Positions 52,303-64,000 of a DNA stretch of 64,000 nt are shown here, in pieces. Numbering within the stretch: the first letter of the stretch is position 1; the number at the start of each line of letters is the position of its first letter. The DNA comes from Dromaius novaehollandiae. Taxonomy: Eukaryota; Chordata; Aves; Casuariiformes; Dromaiidae. The stretch is taken from positions 67,093,601 through 67,157,600 of the forward strand of contig NC_088102.1 of NCBI RefSeq assembly GCF_036370855.1, given 5' to 3'. Both the position numbers and the translations under genes were made by a program. Under the pieces are notes generated by a model. The model did not search any database, was not told the DNA's origin, and was given only the letters and a program-made list of their open reading frames with translations.

Positions 52303-55300
52303 GTACGGGGTTTGGCCCTTGCCTGCCTTTGTGCACCGTTGACCTCCTCCTCCCCAGGAGAGGGATGTAGGGGGTGGATCTCTGACCGTCGTAGCATGGG
52401 GTGCAGGGGTGCAGAGACAGTCCCATTCGAGGGCCAGTCTGTGCCTGTCCAGTACGTCCTGCTTCTCGGCTTTGGCACCTTGTTACCAGGCCACTTCTCT
52501 TCGGCTCTGCTGTTACCCTTCAGAGAGATGGAGCATGAGCTCATGTGTCCACAGACCCCCAGGGCTGTCCTCAGGGACGTCCCTGTTTCTTCCCCCCACC
52601 CCGGTGATGAGGCACCCCCATCCGGGAGCCCTCCGCAGGCCAGTCTGACAGGTATATCAGCCTTAGGGGTTGTTGTGTGCTGGCGGACAACCCCACCAAA
52701 GCCTTCCTGGAGCTGTAAGCTTAATCTCTTGCTAAAAACTCTTCCCCTCCCCTCTGTCATCTCTAACTCCATTCAGGGACATGTAATCCTCCTCCCTTGT
52801 GACGCCAGAAGCTCTTATCCGGTGTCATGGCATATTATCTCTCCCAGGCTCCTCTCTCTATCTCTCCTGGTTAAATAATAGTGGTGGCTCAGAGCCACGG
52901 AACGGGCCTCCAGCCCCGATCGCCCCGTGAGCGCGCGTTGCAGTGCTGCGGTGTGCCCAGCCCCTGCTCCCCGTCTGCCGTCCCCTCCAGGACTGCGGGG
53001 GCTAGCGAGGGTGGTCCCCGCCGGTAGCGTTCCTGTCACTGAGGACTAGCCGTGAGCGGGGCGAGAGCCGGGAGATCTTGGACCTGGAGCAGATCTCGGG
53101 ATCTGCTTCGGCGTTAGCCCTTCCGCCTGCCCAACGCCCCGAAGCCGGCGTGTCGCCCCGTGGCACGGCGCTGGGGCTGGCCGCACGTTGGGCCTGGCCG
53201 CGCGTGGCTCCCCTGGCGGGGGCAAAGCCCTTGGCCCCCGGCGCGGGGCGATGTCCCCCCCCCCCCCCCCCCCGCAGCTCGCACTCTCCTCGGGTCGCTC
53301 CCCCTTCTTCCATTTCCCAGCCACCCCCCCGCCTTGTAATTTTATGGCAAAGTGAGGGTAATTCAGGCGATTAATCAGATGCTGGGCCCAGCTGGAGCCA
53401 TCTGTGGAGCCCCCCCCCCCCCCCCCCCGCCAGCGCTGCGCGCGCGCCGCCCTCCGCATTGGCTGCCGGTGACATCACCCTGCTCGCGGCGCGGGGGGGG
53501 GGGACGCGGGTCACCCCGAGCCGCTTTAGCGATGCTCCGGCCTGGGCGATTGGAAGGGGATTGCGGAGAGCGGTTCCTGAACGGCTTTAGCTGTTCGTAA
53601 ATCCCCGGGAGAATAAAGCAGAATAATCAGTTTTTGCAAAGCTAGGAGCCAGCGAGAGGCGCGTCCGCCCTCCTCCCGCCTGGGGTCACCTCTGCGGTGG
53701 ACGGCGTCACGTGGAGCTGCGGGGTGGGGGGGAACAGCAGGACCCAGGCGGGGAGCGGGAAGGGTTAACATCAGCTGATGCCTCCTGCAAACCCGCAGCC
53801 ATCGCCGCCCCCTGCTCCGGAGCGAGGTGCAGGAGCGGCCCCCTCCTCCCCGCTCGCGGGTGGTTACATAATGGTCCAGGTATTGGCTAGGACCGGATTA
53901 CAGCCCGGTGTGGGGGACATTGCAGGGGGAGGAGCAGAGGTTTATTCATGGGCTTTAATTCTCTGCTTCCTTTTATTTCATTTATTTATTTATTTATTTA
54001 TTTATTGCAAGGCTGAAATACCTCCCAGCGCATCCCCAGCTGAGAGCAAACGTGCCCCCGCTGCCTTTCCGAGCAGGCCCTTAATCTCCCCTGGCACCCG
54101 AGGCCTCCCGGAGCGCTCAGCCCGGGAATTAATTAAGCTCCAGGGCACCCTTGTGAGTTTAAGCCACTTGCCCGAGGAAGCCGGGGGGGGAGGAAGGGGG
54201 GCACAGCCGTATCCTCGTCTGGCATCACTCAGGGGTTTTTGTCCTGACCGGCGGAGCCGCTCTCCGTGCGGTGATGGCGATGGCTCAGGGTTCCCGAGCC
54301 GTTTGCACCCAGACCCGAGAGCGGTGTTTCTAAAAGGAGGCCTGTCTTTGGGGTGATGGATGCTGTTTTCCCTTTTCCCTCTCCTCCCCTGCAGCTTCCA
54401 ATTTTGGCCGCTTGAGTCAGGGATGTATTTTGCGACCTACAGAAATGGATATGGTTTGGGCTGCTGCCTCACGATTTTTATACCCCTGGAGAGGGATCTG
54501 CAAGCTGCTTCAGACCTCCATCAGGAATGCGTACCTTGGTCCCCTTTCCGTCTCCGTCTCCCTCCCAGCCTCCTTCACTGCACTGAGTGGGGCGGTGGGT
54601 GTTGCTGCTGGGCTCGGAGGGAGGGCAGCGTTGCGGGGCGGCGGGGGGGGATTAACGGAGGAGGAATGTGGCCGTGGCAGATTTGTGAGTGTTAGTTAGC
54701 GGAAGTGTCCCTGCTTGCAGAGGGACAAAAGGGAGGGTGGTCGCTCCGCCAGGTCTAAGAACAAAGGTTTTGGGTCTGCGGCTGGTGAGGGAGATGCTCA
54801 CAGCTCCGCTGGGGCTGAGCAGGTGAGGGGTGCGGCTGGAGAACTGGCTGAGCTGGGAGGGGGGAAGAAAGGACAGAAAACCCCGAGGAGAGGCGTTTCT
54901 GCCCAAGAGGAGTGCGAACGGGGCTAGGTACCAGAAGGGAAGGATGGACGCTGGCTGCCGGCCAGGGCAAGCAGCAGAAATGGAAATGGAGCAAAAAACT
55001 GGAGCAGATATCTTCAAAGCGGATTATTAGCAGCTCTAATTTATCTCACAAGAGGCTCCGCTTTTAGGCACGGCCCTTTCGAAGGGCTCAGCTCCCTCTG
55101 GAGAAGAGCAGAGCGGAGCACCGGAGAAATCCTGCCCGTAACGGCGTCAGCGGCGCTGGGCGGTCGCGGGGGCAGACGTCCCACCTGGGTCTGGTGGACA
55201 GGCAGCTGCTCCTTGGTTGCATGGGGACAGAAGTGTCACTTGCGGAGGGCTGCTAGGTGTTACTGGTGTGGAGCCACAGCGCTGAGACCCCAGGGGTGCC

Positions 55301-58300
55301 TTGGGGCAGATGTGAGGTTGAAGGCGGTTGATGCTGGCGGCGTGCACCCCCGGTCCTGGGAGCCGCGGTGAAGCGGTGCCGCGCGGGTGCCCCGGGGCGC
55401 GTGCGGAGGGGGAGGCGGGCGCGAGGCGCCGCGCTGGGAGCAGATGGCAGGAAGGGTGACATCAGTGGCGCGGCTGTCCGGCCCCGTTATCCCTCCTGAC
55501 GGGCCTCCCGCCTCCTCCCGCGTTTCCTGCCGCCGGCCCGAGAGACAAAGGCGGCCGGGGAGCGGCTTTTTGCCCATCGCCCTGATGGGCAGCGGGAGCA
55601 GGCGCAGGTCGAAACGGAGCAAAGCCTGCAGCCCTCTGTGCGGAGTGATGCTGAGGAAGGGTAGCAATTTCCATGCCGTCACCTTGGCGCGGGGAGCATT
55701 TCCACCCTCCTCCTCCTCCTCCCGTTAATAGCTCTGCTGGATGCTCTGGTTTGGAGCAGTGCCACAGGTTAGCTGCAGCTCCTGGCTTTCTTGGTGCAAG
55801 CCTTGGGAAAGGCCCGTTTTGTGGGAAAGGAGAAATGGGGAAATTAAATAATCCCTGCCTTGCTTACGCTCAGCCCTAGGCAGCATGAGGAGCTCCTCAA
55901 CCCCTTTTGCGTGCCGTGGCCCCGCCGGGCAGACGCGTCTCCCCAGGACCCGTGGTGGCAGGACGGGGATCCGAGCTCCCTGGCAGGGCTGCTGGCCGGA
56001 CTGGGAAACTGCTTCCAGTCAGCAATCGTCTTCCTCTGCGCAAAAAAAATGCTACTAGTGGTTGCCCCACTTTGCTGCATTTCAACCTTTTTCTCTGTGA
56101 TGGATGGAGCGATGCAGATTCTCGGTGCCCTTTCGGGGAAGAGGTTTGGGGAAATCCCTGCTCAGTTTCTGCTTGGAGTTTTATCTTGCTGTCTTGAGGG
56201 AAACGTGGAAGATGTCTGTTCCTCAAAGCCCCCCTAGACAGTCTCTCCACCGCTACACCTGCTTTCGCTTCCCGAGGTGTAGCTACCCCGGGAGTAGCTG
56301 TAGCGGTGGCTTGAGGCATGACAGCGGTCTGTTAGGGCCGTGGAGACACTTATTTATTTTCGGAGCATGGCTCTGGAAGCAGCTGTTTGGCTTCGGGGAA
56401 AGCCAGGGCTTATTTTCGAGCTGTGTGCCCGGCTGCTCTGCGTGTTTATGGAAGTACTGTTATTTCAGGGGGGTGATTCACTGTGTTTGGAAACAATATG
56501 TGGCTGAGATGCCGGTAGTAATTAGGGTAATAAGAACACCTAGCTCCGGTCTCCGCCCGGACCACCCGTAGCGCGCCGAGTGCTTTGCACGGCAGACAGG
56601 TACCATCACACTCGCTTCGCAGCTGGGGAGGCTGCGGCAGAAGGAGCAGGGAGAGGCGGCCGGCCCCACGCCAGTGCCGTTCGCTCGTCTCGGTCCGAGA
56701 CGCGTTGAATTACCGAGCGCTGAGGACAAAATGTCCAAAGAGAGTCGTGTTTGGCTGGAGCCTAAGGATGAGAGGTGAGGGGGAGCAGAGGGGTTGGCAT
56801 GGAGGTGCTGGTCTCCGCTGCGGTTTGGTTCGAGCTGTTGGACGGGCCCTGGCAGTCCCTGCTCCAGGCAGGATCCCTGCTGCTCCGCGCGCTCGGAAAC
56901 GTGCCATCTCCCCGGCAGAGCCCGAGCCCGTGCTGCAGCGAGCTCCTGAAAGGCTTGGGGGTCAGCTGCTGAGCAGACTGGCCTGCTCCCATCTCCTGAT
57001 CTCCCGAGCTGGGGCTTCCAGTTGAATTACCAGAGTGAGGCGTCCACTGGTGACACTGCATGTGTCTGGTCTCTGCAGCCAGACCGGGACATCCAGGGTG
57101 ACGGAGCCAGCAAGTCTGTGGCCCATTACGCTAGGGACCAGACGCAGGGAGGCATGGGCCTTGCCCTGCAGAGCTGCTGCCCTCCCTGTGACCGCCCAGC
57201 CCCAGACCTGGCCGTCCAGCTCCTTGAAAGGCGATGCAACCACAAGTGGAGGCCAAAGGGGAGCCTCCCGCGCTGGCCGGGGCATGATGCCAGGCGCAAA
57301 CCTGGGACACCTCCGGTGGGTGGGTAAGCCGGTTTTGAAGCACGTGCACGTGTTTGCAAGCTGATCCTAGTGCCCCGCGAAACCTCAGCTTGTGGCCAAA
57401 AGGCTTGGTGGGCCTTGGCCTCTCGTGTCCTGCCAGCGGGGTGGAGGGACCCTTTCCGGCCACGCTTCCTGGAAGGGAACGGCTGTGGGCTTGGTTCCTG
57501 CAGCTCCCGTGGGTCGGAGGCCGTCACGGTGGGCAGCATCCTCGGGAATGCCTGGCGGGCAGCGGGAGGGGAAGTCATCGCTGCGTCCTCTGAGCAGTGG
57601 GAGGGGAAGAGTCATCGCTGCGTCGCCTGACACCTGCCCAGCGCAGGGCCCTTCCTGGAGGTGCTGCTCCAGGGAGCGAGTCCTCTGTTTTCAGGTAGAG
57701 GTCAGGTAGAGGCACCGATCTGCCCTTCAGCATCTCTTCATCTTTAGCCTCCTCCTCTGCCCCTGCTCAGCTGTTCACCTCCATGCATGTAGGGCCAGAG
57801 ATGGTCCTTTGCCTCCCCTGAGGACCAGGAGCGCGTCAGGAACCGAGGATCCTGGTTAAACTTCTCTCCCTCCACGGGCAAGGGGCTTTACAAGCCCGTA
57901 GGGGTTCCTCGTGTGCCTCCAGGGAGCCGTGTCTTTTCACTGCAAGCAGACCTCTCCCCTGAGGCCATTTCCGCAGACCTTGCCCCAGCAAACATGGCCT
58001 TTATCTTCTGCAGCGGGGCCATGCAAGGCCAGCGCTTGTTTGGCATTTACATTGAGTGAAACCTTATAACTTTAATAAGATGTAAACCGTGTCACACATA
58101 TCTGCCGTTGCCCGGCAACCCGTCAGTAATGGCCAAAACAAAGCCTCCCCGGGTGGAAGGAACACTAAATCCTATTGTGGGATAATTCTGCTCGGCCAGA
58201 GCTGTTATCTCCCCGCCTTGCCCCCTGCAGCCGTCCCGGCAGGCGCCCGTGCAGCCGGGCCGAAACCCTGCTCCGCGGCGGCTGCCTTGTCCCCGTGCCG

Positions 58301-61300
58301 TGCCCGTGGGCGAGGGATAGCTAATAAGAGATGCTGGGGTCGGTCCTTAGCTGCTTTGCCCTGAGGTGGCTTCCTTGGGTTAACGCAGCTGCTCCTCCGC
58401 TGCAGAGTTTTGCCCGTGTTTGGAACGGCTTTCCCGCTCGCGGGGCCGGGCTGGGGACGGGCGATCCCCCAGCAGCGCCCCTGGCCGCTGCGGATCCGCG
58501 CGCAGTGCTCTGGCGGGGGTTCCTGCCGGCGCGAGCCTGGCCCGCCGCTGCAGTGAGGAGGCACGATGAGCTCAGCGCAGCCGGCGCGCGCTGCGGTTTC
58601 ATCTGGATGTAGCTCACGTTTCAGAGCAGGGAAGCACCTGCAGCAGGGTGTCAGAGCAGTAGCACAGCCCAGCCGGGGGTCTGGCTCTGGGCTTAGCAGC
58701 TGCTGCTTCGCTGCTACCAGCAGCCGGGGTGGCTTGGACTAAATCTACCGCAGGATGATCGACTCTGTCTTTGCACCTCTGACTGCCACATCGACCTTGC
58801 CAAGGGGTGATGAATTTGGAGCATTTCATTTGGGGCTACGTCAATACCTGCAGCAACCCCAAGTGAACGCATTCAGGCAGTAAGACATTGCGTGCACACG
58901 ATATATTGGAAGGAGGCAGGTGTTTATAACCGCTCACCAGCTCAAGGGGTCTCCTGAAGAGGTTTCGGGTCTCGGGGAGCTGCAAGTGCGGGTTGCTGCG
59001 GCCGGGCGCTCCGGCCCTGCTGCGGTGAGGGCTCAGCTCCCGGTGCTGCAGCTGCCTTGCAGGCTGAGGAACCCGGGTGGGAGACGGGCAGCGAGTCCTG
59101 GCGCTCGTGTGCCCTCACGGAAAGTGTCGGAGCAGCGGTACGACAGGCTGCCGCCGGCCAGGACCACGCGCTGGCATTTGCACAGGGAGAAGGACAGGGC
59201 CAGCACAGCAGTGCTTTGATTATGAAGGGGCCGCACGAGCGTCCGCTGGCGCTGCGCCGCGCGTATGGGAGCGAGGGCGCAGGGAGTGAGAGACGTCGGA
59301 CTGCAGACGCGGATCCCAGGCTCCCGGGGTGGCTGGTCTCGGCTCTCAGCCCCAGGGACGTGCTGCACGGGCATAACGAAAGCTGGCCGAGAAGCCGACG
59401 AGACCCGAGGGAGACGGGCGGGGACTCGGGGGCTCTAGCCGGCCAACGGGGACAGATGAGGGCACCTTTGTTGTGTGGGATCTGCGCCGAAGCATCGGTG
59501 AGATACAGCAGATGGTTCCTAACCCCCGGTGCCGGGCAGAGGGTTTTTGCAAGGCAACCTCAACACAAGCCCTAGCAGAGAACAACAAACTCGTTACAGG
59601 GGTTGCAGGCCCTCCCTCCTTGCCCACAACTAAGCCGCGACTGGGGACACAATGGCGGCGGCTTTGCCGTCCCCCCGGGCTGGACGCGGCTGGCTGGTTT
59701 GTACCATCTTTGCAGCGCAGCTGCTGCCTCCTCCTGCAGCATGATCGATGTGCCCTACCCCGAAGGGTGGGAGGCGAGAGCTCGCGAGGCAGGCGTGTGC
59801 CATCCATCAGGCTGTTCAGCGGATGCGCTGAGCCGTGGCTCCGCGAGGATTTTTATCTTCTTTTAATGCATTAACCTTCCGTTAGACATAGGGGCTGCTG
59901 GCTATGCCTCGAGCTCTCTCGTTGCCATCTACCCGTGACTGGACATCATGAGGCTTGTCACCGAGGAGACATCTGCCCGGATCCTCGGTACGCCCCGCAA
60001 ACTGGCCTGCCCCAGAAATCCTGCAACCCAGCGGGGTCTGGGTGCCGTTCACGACCGACAGGGTCGTGTGAGAGTGACCCAGGAGCTGTCGCTCCAGCCC
60101 CTTCTCGGCAGCGGCTCCAGGCAGAGGACAAAGCCGGTGCTGGGAGCATCCTTGCCTTCAAAAGTCAGGCCCACGTACCTTTGATACCAGCCAGCCGGGG
60201 TGGTAAGGAGCGGTTCAGCACACAGGTTTGGTGGTGAGGAAGCGGTGAAAGCGCACAGCTTATAGGATGGCTCCGGGACCGTCTGCGGGTACGTGCGGGC
60301 TGGGACTGCCAGAGAGGGGAGGACTTGGCTGCGTGCAGGTGTCGCAAGGAGCCCTGGGATGCACTTAAGTAATGGAAAGCCGAGGGTGGGCGTCGGGAAG
60401 GAGCTGTATTTTGGGTAGGATACTCCAAAGCACTCGCCGTTGGCATGGCTGCTCCAAGTGGCGTTTGTGCTGAGAAGCCCATTTATATCCGTGGAGCAGA
60501 GTGACAGCCCCGCTCCACGTGAAACCTTCTGAGCTGCGGCCTGGGGAGCAGAGCCCGCTCGTGTGAGGCGCTCGGAGCCAGACAGACGGCAGCCCGGTGA
60601 GAGGCGGCAGACGCGGGGGCGGCCCGCGCTTCCCTGCTCCGGGTCCCCCCCTCGCCCCACGCCGGGAGCAGAAGAAGGGCAGCGAGCGTGTTCTCTCCGC
60701 GTCCATCCCGTGCTGGCTTTCTCTCCCGCTCCCGCTCCCTGGGCAGGTCCTGGCGTTCAACCTTCAGGAATCGTGTTCTCCGTCCAAAATCAGTCTCCTC
60801 GTCTGTTCAGCGCTGGGTTTGCGCCCACAGCACCTGAACGGAGCCGTTGTCCCCAGGGTGGGCTGCTTGCTTGGTGACTACATTCTGCTTTGCTTTCCGT
60901 GGTGGCTGCCTGGGGCCGTCCTCCAGGTGAGCCAGGCGGGAAGACCAGCTGTGGACACACCTGTGCCGTATGCGAGTCCTCCATTCCCTGCCCTTCCTCT
61001 CACACCCTGTTGCGGCCGTTCCCTCTGCAGGTGGAGGCGGAAGAGCACCAGGACGTGGTGGTCTACGACCAGAGCACACGGGACGTGAACGGCTTGGCTG
61101 CCGACAGCTTCCTCTCCATCCTCCTGGGCAAGCTGGACAGCTGCTTCCACAGCGTCTCCATCCTCACAGGTAGGAGCAGGGAGGGCAGAGCCTTCTGCCC
61201 GCTGGCTGGGGTGGGAAGAGCTTTCCTGAGGGCAAGAGGCAGTGACTGGTGGCGTTGCTTGGGCTGGCAGGGTTGCAAGGCTCCCAGTGGGTGCGTGTCT

Positions 61301-64000
61301 ACCTTGCGGTGCACTGCTCCCCTCCCTCCCTCCCTCCCTCCCAGATGGGCCTTTCCTCCTGGGCACCAGGGCACCAGGTTAAGATGGCTGCGGCCACGCA
61401 GCGCTGGCCAGTGCAGTCTTTCTCTCCTTGCACCTTCCAGCTCCCAGAGCTGGTCAACAGCTGGCCACCGACAAGGTCAAATGAGAGCCTTGCTGAGAGG
61501 TGGCTTTGGGGAGCGGGTGGTGCAGAGGAGAGGATACCGTGGAGCAGTAGTTGCATGGATCCAGCACCCTCTGCCCAAAAGCAGCCCTTCGTTCCCCCAT
61601 CCCTGCACTGCTTAATCCCCGATGAACGCGCCAAGGACTGGACTCCGTTCAAGGGCTCTGCTCTCCCTCCCTGCCATTAAGCAGCCAGGAGAGGAAATCG
61701 ATGGGCTCGTTGGCAAAGGGAAGGGGCAGGGGCTGAAGGTTATCGCTGGGACGAACTGGGGTCCTCGGGGGCTGGCGTTCCCCGGGAAGGGGGTGTGCGG
61801 GAGGAGGGCGAGCGCTCTGCTCTAGTTATAGCCCTGCCGCAGAGCCAGTGCCGCTCTCCCCGCTCAGCGACAGCGCAAGCAAAATCCAAGGCAGGCAATC
61901 GATGGACGAAACTCCGCGACCCAACGCAGAGGAGGATAAAGAGGTGGCAAGCTGCTGAGGGGAAAGTTAAAGCTGCCTCTGATTCCCAGCGGCTGGGAAG
62001 GCACGGCTCCTGCCTGGCTCGTTTCCCGTCCCAGGGCCCCCGCGGGCAGTGGCCGAGTTGGGCGGCGGAGCTTCGTGGCGGTGCCTGGCCCAGCCCCTGC
62101 CTTGCTGAGTTTCCACCGGCCCTTCTGTGCTTGGCCGAACTTACCGGGCGCCGAGGGCGAGATCAGCCTCTCGCCGGGGGTTTGTACAGCGCCCGGCGCG
62201 CTGGGAGCCTTGCTGCCGGCTGGGATCGGCAGGTGCTGGTGAAATAGGGCCGGGGGCGACGCTGCAGCGGTGGCAGGGCGGCCGGCGGCATCCCGCGGTC
62301 GTGCAGCCCCGAGGGCATCGTGGCACGAACCAGGGCCCCGCGTGGCGCGTGTCGCGTAACGAGGAGCAGGGAGGTTCGGTCGCGGCTGGGAAGGAACCTG
62401 CTTAGTGGCCGGGACGGGTTGGGAAACGGCCTCCTCGGCGTGAGCCCGGCGCCCGCCAGCAGCACTTCTGGTTTCCCAGGGTCAAGCGAGAGGAAGCTGC
62501 GGCGCGTTAGCTGGCTGGCGAAAACCACCCGCGTCTCCCTTCGGGAGCAGCTGCGACAGTGACGGGGCTCGGCGAGGTGGCCTGAAAGCCCCGTTTCCAG
62601 CTGACGGCTGCTTTCGCATTGAGCAGACCGGTGCGAGAGCTGGGAGGGGGTCGTGCTTCCCCTCCGTTCCCGCGTCCGGGGCCCCCGTCGCCCTGCCTGG
62701 TGCCTTGGCACGGACGGAGCCGGGGGGCAGAGGGCTGGGAGGCGGCAGCCCACCGGAGCCGCCTCCGCTCTGGGGAAGCAATGGGAGATTTAGGGACACT
62801 TGCGTGAGCCGGGCGCAGAGCGGCTGCCTGCTTTCCCCGCAGCGCCGTGCAGGGGTGCCTGGGAGCGGTGAGCAGCAGGCAAAGGAAGCCTGGGCCTGGA
62901 ATGAGCCTCACGCAGACGCGTGGTGGGACACAGACCCGTCCTGGCCGTCAGCGTCCCCGTTGCTGAGCGTGCGTGAGCAAGGACACACTTGTGTGTGCAT
63001 GCACGCATCCTCCGCGCCGGGCGCTGCCGTTCCCATCCTCTGCGTCTGCTAGGTTCAGCCAAGACCCAAGACTCCCAGGCAGGACTATGTCTGTCTATAC
63101 TAGGTGCTAAGTGAAGTTTAAAACATCCTAATTAAAACCTGTTAACAGGTTTCTGAGCCGTTCCCTTCCTCCCTCCATTTCCCCTGTCGAAAAGAAGTCC
63201 TTAAAGCGCTGCTGCAGCCAGAGCAGGAGGGAGCGTGTTCCCAGAAGTGGCTGGTAATTGCCTCGCTGAGGTTTTGGCAGAGCCGCTCGTGCTCCTTTTG
63301 CTGCGGCGTCATGAGCCGCACACCCTGGAGCCTGCCGCTTCGCTAATGGGAAACACAGGCCACTAATGTGTGGAAAAAAGGAACTGAAATGTAGAACACT
63401 GGGTCATGGCTGCTGCGTTTTATATGGAAATCATGACTCAAAAATACTGCTGAAAACATTTAGAGGGAGGCTGGGCACACTTTCGAACACACAGAGTTTC
63501 CTCCTTCCTGTAATGTGGGCAGCAGCCAGCTTATTTTAGCCCCAGATTTGCAGCGCTTGGGAGGTCTGAGGGCGATATGCATGCTGGGCCTGATTCTGAC
63601 TCCTTGCCAGAGCAAATCGAGAGGTGCCCGCTGGCAGTGGGGCTGCCTGCCCCCTCGGGTGGCTGGTGCAGAAGACCACAGTGCTGGGGCTTGCCGGGCT
63701 GCGAAGGCTGCCAGCACCCCGCCAAGACTTTGGGTCAAGTGCTGCTCTCGCCTGCATCGATCCAAAGTCCCTTCGCTGGCTGCCCAGGACAGACTGAGGA
63801 GCTGCGTCAGTACGAGGAGATCAGGGAGCACGAGAAGCCCTTGGCTGTCGTGTTCCTGCTGTCTGCGCGGCGTCCTGCCCGGACTGACCCCGCGCCCCTG
63901 CCCGCTCTCCGGAGAGGCGTCCGGCTGCTCCTGGGCCGGGGAGCTGGTGGCCGCAGCGGGGGCTGAGCTCAGGTCTGTGTTCAGCTGCCCCTTTGCTGCG
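51897..64000 (+). CDS. DUSP8: Dual-specificity phosphatase 8 (DUSP8), 5' coding part
   Basis: MAP-kinase phosphatase that dephosphorylates JNK and p38 on Thr and Tyr; the rest of the gene lies to the right. Two coding exons are visible, 52072-52302 (77 codons) and 61031-61169 (46 codons plus one base). The protein starts MAGDRLPRKVMDPKKLASLL and continues VIDSRSFVEYNSWHVLSSVN, the N-terminal rhodanese/CH2 domain. The basic kinase-interaction motif KLVKRRLQQDK is at residues 54-64. The second exon gives DVVVYDQSTRDVNGLAADSF and later SILLGKLDSC. The near-identity to mammalian DUSP8 in these blocks separates it from the relative DUSP16. The phosphatase active site (HCXXXXXR) is not in the window. 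No further exon is found between 61,170 and 64,000. Confidence 0.95.
51907..51930 (+). promoter_or_regulatory. DUSP8: Upstream open reading frame in DUSP8 leader
   Basis: ATG AGT TGG CAT CCC AGG CTT TAG: seven codons, ending 141 bases before the DUSP8 ATG. The ATG context is ACAATGA (A at -3), so it is likely to be scanned and could lower or tune DUSP8 translation. Confidence 0.5.
53255..53273. repeat. Poly(C) homopolymer, 19 bases
   Basis: Uninterrupted C run followed by GCAG. Confidence 0.9.
53410..53428. repeat. Poly(C) homopolymer, 19 bases
   Basis: A second uninterrupted C run of the same written length, 155 bases after the first, in the same CpG island. Confidence 0.9.
53978..54007. 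repeat. (TTTA)n microsatellite
   Basis: About seven ATTT/TTTA units in a row. Confidence 0.9.
55130..55620. promoter_or_regulatory. Second intronic CpG-rich segment
   Basis: Dense CpG (GGGGCGCGTGCGG, GGCGCGAGGCGCCGCGC) with the CRE-like TGACATCA at 55457-55464. No exon recognised. Confidence 0.3.
57560..57630. repeat. Tandem duplication, about 35 bases, two copies
   Basis: Both copies carry GTGGGAGGGGAAG or GCGGGAGGGGAAG, then GTCATCGCTGCGTC and a CCTCTGA or GCCTGA end. The second copy has two extra bases (AG) in the middle. Confidence 0.75.
61031..61169 (+). CDS. DUSP8: DUSP8 second coding exon
   Basis: The acceptor ends at 61030. The exon encodes VEAEEHQDVVVYDQSTRD, VNGLAADSFLSILLGKLDSC and FHSVSILT, then G. 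The donor GTAGGA is at 61170, leaving phase 1. It completes most of the rhodanese-like MAPK-binding domain. Confidence 0.96.
61170..64000 (+). other. DUSP8: DUSP8 intron, left part
   Basis: No following DUSP8 exon (expected to begin with a Gly-Phe-Ala-type sequence leading to the linker before the phosphatase domain) is seen before the edge. It includes a (CCCT)n run at 61316-61343. GC-rich chance frames are present, including one at 63577-63966. Confidence 0.6.
61316..61343. repeat. (CCCT)n simple repeat
   Basis: Five to six CCCT units in a row. Confidence 0.85.

Larger units (their letters stand above)
52900..53780. promoter_or_regulatory. Intronic CpG island with CCAAT-CRE pair
   Basis: CpG-dense sequence inside the DUSP8 intron. 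It has ATTGG at 53458-53462 and the CRE-like TGACATCA at 53470-53477, an E-box CACGTG near 53709, and CAGCTG at 53772. It could be an alternative DUSP8 promoter or the start of another transcript. Any product starting here would lack the first 77 residues, including the kinase-interaction motif. Confidence 0.4.
52303..61030 (+). other. DUSP8: DUSP8 intron, 8.7 kb
   Basis: GTACGG donor and CCCTCTGCAG acceptor. No exon is recognised within. It contains CpG islands at 52.9-53.8 and 55.1-55.6 kb, two 19-base C runs, a (TTTA)n microsatellite and a 36-base tandem duplication. Confidence 0.85.

Noticed and set aside
51972-52772. 266-codon open frame antisense to the DUSP8 ATG exon
   Set aside because: It lies opposite conserved DUSP8 coding sequence and has no features of its own.
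53769-53780. 12-base palindrome CATCAGCTGATG
   Set aside because: Palindromes of this size are expected several times in 64 kb. Kept only as an E-box note.
63577-63966. Frame containing a TEELRQYEEIREHEKP stretch, considered as a DUSP8 or unknown exon
   Set aside because: It does not match the expected DUSP8 continuation and its rest is chance-like. The AG and GT around it are weak.

Overview
The window is vertebrate nuclear DNA, most likely from a bird. Introns are short and GC-rich, there are several CpG islands, CR1-type LINE tails occur with their typical 3' ends, and only faint MIR-like SINE relics remain. I cannot resolve the species, and a crocodilian or turtle is not strictly excluded. 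Three protein-coding genes are recognisable, all on the + strand: the 3' half of cathepsin D (CTSD), IFITM10, and the 5' part of the MAP-kinase phosphatase DUSP8. The order CTSD - IFITM10 - DUSP8 matches the conserved block at human 11p15.5.

Layout. Positions 1-4496 hold the last five coding exons of CTSD (242 codons before the stop). The CTSD-IFITM10 interval (4.5-11.8 kb) holds no gene that I can see. At 11.85-14.5 kb a CpG island, with a G-quadruplex-type G-run cluster and a 200-base pyrimidine tract, leads into the first visible IFITM10 coding exon (14,020-14,443). A 10.0 kb intron, which includes a markedly purine-rich domain (19.4-21.8 kb), separates it from the last IFITM10 exon (24,464-24,613). 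Poly(A) signals follow at 24.88 and 25.51 kb. From 25.6 to 51.9 kb no exon is recognised. Mammals carry the KRTAP5 keratin-associated genes in the corresponding interval, and nothing like them is seen here. This stretch holds a candidate DUSP8 promoter island (34.4-35.6 kb) with two perfect cAMP-response elements and an inverted CCAAT box, one unassigned exon-like segment (37,375-37,519), and CR1 remnants. DUSP8's ATG exon is at 51,897-52,302 and its next exon at 61,031-61,169. The gene runs off the right edge.

The genes do not form a pathway: CTSD is a lysosomal aspartic protease, IFITM10 a CD225/dispanin-family membrane protein, and DUSP8 a JNK/p38-directed dual-specificity phosphatase. They share a syntenic block only. 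I found no CRISPR array, operon, tRNA, rRNA or evident novel multi-gene system. The more interesting leads are regulatory: a CCAAT-CRE arrangement repeated with the same spacing in two CpG islands, an evenly spaced set of GATA motifs, the hidden 5' end of IFITM10, and the exon-like segment at 37.4 kb.
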